From Oscillospiraceae bacterium (GTDB lineage: Bacteria; Bacillota; Clostridia; Oscillospirales; Oscillospiraceae), in assembly GCA_016296235.1 (NCBI GenBank), contig JAEDJR010000106.1, forward strand, positions 1-6,748: a stretch of 6,748 nt of DNA, given 5' to 3'. The notes under the pieces were generated by a model that saw only the letters and a list, made by a program, of their open reading frames with translations, searched no databases and was not told the DNA's origin. How positions within the stretch are numbered: the first letter of the stretch is position 1; the number at the start of each line of letters is the position of its first letter. Below, piece after piece: positions 4,161 to 6,748 of this stretch. The translations under genes were made by a program, and so were the position numbers.

Positions 4161-6740
4161 TCACCGCACCATCTGCTTCAGCTCGTACAGGGCGTTCATG
4201 GCCTCGATGGGGGTCATGGTTTCCACGGTGAGCTGCTCCAGCTTCTTGCGGATGTTGGCCGCGTCCAGGTCCAGCATGGACACCTGGCCGTCCTGGGGTT
4301 GGGGGGCGGGCTGGGGATCTTTGGCCGCGCCGGACTCCAGCTCCTTCAAAATGGCCCTGGCCCGGGACACCACCTTGTCCGGCAGGCCCGCCAGACGGGC
4401 CACCTCCACACCGTAGCTCCGGTCGGCGCCGCCGGGGACGATTTTTCGCAGGAAAATCATGTCGCTGCCCCGCTTTTTCACGGAAATATTGAAGTTTTTC
4501 ACCCCGGGCAGGGTCTGCTCCATGGCGGTCAGCTCGTGGTAGTGGGTGGCGAAGAGGGTCTTGGCCCCCAGGGTTTTCCGGTCGGCGGCGTACTCCAGGA
4601 CGGCCCGGGCGATGGCCATGCCGTCGTAGGTGGAGGTGCCCCGGCCGATCTCGTCCAGGATCAGCAGGCTCCGGGAGGTGGCGTATTTCAGGATGTCGGC
4701 CACCTCCTGCATCTCCACCATGAAGGTGGACTGGCCCGAGGCCAGGTCGTCGGAGGCGCCGATGCGGGTGAACAGCCGGTCCACCACGCCGATGCGGGCG
4801 GATTTGGCCGGGACAAAGCTGCCCATCTGGGCCATAAGCACGATGAGGGCCACCTGGCGCATGTAGGTGGACTTACCGGCCATGTTGGGGCCGGTGATGA
4901 TGGCCACCTGGCAGCCGTCCAGACCCAGGCGGGTGTCGTTGGGCACGAACATCTGGCCCTTGAGCACCTGCTCCACCACGGGGTGGCGGCCGTCCCGGAT
5001 CTCCAGGCTGCCGGACAGATCCACCTCCGGCCGGCAGTAGTTGTGCTTCACAGCGTTGGCGGCGAAGCAGGCAACCACGTCGGCGCAGGCCACAGCGGAG
5101 GCCGCCGCCTGAACCCGGGCGGACTGGCCCGCCAGGTACTCCCGCAGCCGGGAGAAGGCCTCGTATTCCAGACTCACCACCCGGTCCTTGGCCGTGAGGA
5201 TGGTGTTTTCCAGCTCCTTGAGCTCCTGGGTGATGTAGCGCTCGCCGTTGGCCAGGGTCTGCTTGCGGATGTAGCTGTCGGGCACCAGGCTCACCTGGCC
5301 CTTGGCCACCTCAATATAATATCCAAAGACCCGGTTGTAGCCCACCCGCAGGTTCTTGATGCCGGTTTTTTCCTTTTCCCGGGCCTCGATGTCCGTGAGC
5401 ATATCCTTGCCGCCGGACATGATGTGGTGCAGATGGTCGATCTCCTCGGAGTAGCCGGGGCGGATCATGCCGCCCTCCCGGACGGTGAAGGGGGGATCGT
5501 CCACGATGGCCCGGTCGATCTCGGCCTTGAGGTCGGCCAGGTCGTCCAGCTGTTCGAATAGAATTTGCAGAAGGCCGCTCTGGCAGTGGCCCAGGGCCTC
5601 CTTGATCTGGGGCAGCTTTTCCGCCCCGGCGGACAGCTGGCGGAAATCCCGGCAGTTGCAGGTGCCGGTGACGATGCGGGCCATGACCCGCTCCAGGTCG
5701 CTGACCTCCCGCAGAAGTAAAATCAGCTCCTCCCGGGCCACGGTGGCGTTGACCAGCTCCTCCACGGCCTCCAGGCGCTTGTTGATCTGCTGGGGATTCA
5801 GCAGGGGCTTCTCCAGCCAGGAACGCAGCAGGCGGCTGCCCATGGCGGTTTTGGTGTGATCCAGAACCCACAGAAGGCTGCCCCGCTTTTCTCCGGCCCG
5901 CATGGTCTGGGTCAGCTCCAGATTCCGCCGGGCGGCCATGTCCAGATCCATAAACTTGCCGGAGACGTAGTAGTCCAGCTCCCGCACATGGGGCAGGTCG
6001 GATTTCTGGTTCTCCCGCAGAACGGACAGCAGGGAACCGGCGGCCTGGATCACATAGGGGTGCAGATCCTCCCGGACGGCGCCGAACTGCTCCTGCATGA
6101 TCTGACGGCAGGTCTCCGGCTCGAAGCGGTAGGGCGGGGCCGTGTCCACGCAGCAGGGCAGCCGCAGCTGCAGGGCCTGCTTGAGCACCGGCTCCTCCGG
6201 GGCGTTGCCGCCCACCAGCAGCTCCGAGGGCTGGAACCGGCCGATTTCGTCCACCAGCTTTTCGCCGCTGTCGGCGAAGGTGGCGCAGAACATGCCCGTG
6301 GACACGTCGCAGAAGCACAGGCCGTACCGGCCCTGTTCCCCGTAGACGGAGCCGAAATAGTTGTTTTTGCTCTCGTCGAGCATGGAGCTTTCGGTGACGG
6401 TGCCGGGGGTGACGATGCGGATGATGTCCCGCTTCACCAGACCCTTGGCCGTGGCCGGATCCTCCATCTGCTCGCAGATGGCCACCTTGTAGCCCTTGGC
6501 CACCAGCCGGGCGATGTAGGCCTCGGAGGAGTGGTAGGGCACGCCGCACATGGGCACCTGATCCTCTTTTTCCTTGCTCCGGTCCCGGGTGGTCAGGGTC
6601 AGATCCAGCTCCCGGGAGGCGATTTTCGCGTCCTCCTGGAACATCTCATAGAAGTCCCCCAGGCGGAAGAACAGCAGACACCCGGGATTGCGGGCCTTCA
6701 TTTCCATATATTGCTGCATCATGGGCGTCAGTTCGGCCAT
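4161..6740 (-). CDS. mutS: DNA mismatch repair protein MutS
   Basis: MutS detects base mismatches and small loops and, in its ATP-bound state, recruits MutL. The protein is 859 residues, the normal MutS1 length. The mismatch-binding domain (about 1-115) has GDFYEMF with the Phe30-x-Glu32 pair that inserts at the mismatch. Connector (about 125-250) and core/clamp domains (about 265-560) follow. The ATPase domain shows Walker A GPNMAGKST (617-625), the SDDLASGQSTFMVEM segment (663-677), Walker B LLILDEIGRGTS with Asp696 and Glu697, and ATHYHEL with His733. The dimerising helix-turn-helix is at about 777-797. The C-terminal tail carries QVSMLDL (819-825), which resembles the sliding-clamp motif of other bacterial MutS proteins. 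The ATG at 6740 gives the usual short lead into LTPMMQQY. Only eight bases lie upstream in the window, so its ribosome binding site and promoter cannot be seen. It is the first gene visible of the mutS-CPBP-mutL-miaA series. Confidence 0.98.
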   Translation of the reverse strand: MAELTPMMQQYMEMKARNPGCLLFFRLGDFYEMFQEDAKIASRELDLTLTTRDRSKEKEDQVPMCGVPYHSSEAYIARLVAKGYKVAICEQMEDPATAKGLVKRDIIRIVTPGTVTESSMLDESKNNYFGSVYGEQGRYGLCFCDVSTGMFCATFADSGEKLVDEIGRFQPSELLVGGNAPEEPVLKQALQLRLPCCVDTAPPYRFEPETCRQIMQEQFGAVREDLHPYVIQAAGSLLSVLRENQKSDLPHVRELDYYVSGKFMDLDMAARRNLELTQTMRAGEKRGSLLWVLDHTKTAMGSRLLRSWLEKPLLNPQQINKRLEAVEELVNATVAREELILLLREVSDLERVMARIVTGTCNCRDFRQLSAGAEKLPQIKEALGHCQSGLLQILFEQLDDLADLKAEIDRAIVDDPPFTVREGGMIRPGYSEEIDHLHHIMSGGKDMLTDIEAREKEKTGIKNLRVGYNRVFGYYIEVAKGQVSLVPDSYIRKQTLANGERYITQELKELENTILTAKDRVVSLEYEAFSRLREYLAGQSARVQAAASAVACADVVACFAANAVKHNYCRPEVDLSGSLEIRDGRHPVVEQVLKGQMFVPNDTRLGLDGCQVAIITGPNMAGKSTYMRQVALIVLMAQMGSFVPAKSARIGVVDRLFTRIGASDDLASGQSTFMVEMQEVADILKYATSRSLLILDEIGRGTSTYDGMAIARAVLEYAADRKTLGAKTLFATHYHELTAMEQTLPGVKNFNISVKKRGSDMIFLRKIVPGGADRSYGVEVARLAGLPDKVVSRARAILKELESGAAKDPQPAPQPQDGQVSMLDLDAANIRKKLEQLTVETMTPIEAMNALYELKQMVR

Positions 6741-6748
6741 GGGGGTAC

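Noticed and set aside
4299..5561. Long plus-strand open frame opposite mutS, and the minus-strand frames at 5311-6549 and 1690-2715
   Set aside because: They overlap mutS or mutL in other frames, and their compositions (Gly/His-rich or Pro/Arg/Gly-rich) are those of frame shadows in GC-rich DNA.

Overview
This window is a GC-rich piece of bacterial chromosome. All genes lie on the minus strand, so transcription runs from the high coordinates to the low. In that order the genes are mutS (mismatch recognition ATPase), a small CPBP-family intramembrane protease, mutL (mismatch repair mediator and nuclease) and miaA (tRNA A37 dimethylallyltransferase), which is cut by the left edge. The mutS-mutL-miaA order, the purine-rich AGGAGG/AAAGGAG ribosome binding sites and an endonuclease-type MutL all point to Firmicutes. 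The high GC content and the dispersed repeats suggest a gut Clostridia of the Oscillospiraceae/Ruminococcaceae type. That placement is an inference from gene order and base composition, not from a database match.

Layout: mutS 4161-6740 (complete, with only 8 bases upstream of its ATG); gap 4016-4160, filled by a palindromic element with A/T-rich arms and two GC hairpins; CPBP protease 3311-4015 (TTG start); gap 3126-3310, filled by one copy of a different palindromic repeat; mutL 1233-3125; gap 884-1232, filled by two tandem, nearly identical copies of that same repeat in the opposite orientation; miaA 1-883 (3' end missing).

MutS binds mismatches and recruits MutL. The MutL here keeps the metal-binding and nuclease motifs of the nicking (MutH-independent) type, and both proteins carry candidate sliding-clamp binding motifs. 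MiaA modifies tRNAs that read UNN codons and is a common neighbour of mutL. The membrane protease between mutS and mutL has no evident role in repair.

The genes themselves are ordinary. The interest lies in the gaps. All three intergenic gaps are largely occupied by structured, non-coding, imperfectly palindromic repeats of two unrelated families. In the larger family (three copies) the hairpin stems are kept while loops, and one whole central hairpin, change sequence. That pattern suggests selection on, or a mechanism depending on, the folded form. No intrinsic terminator with a clear U-tract was seen between the genes, so they may be co-transcribed with the repeats in the message.
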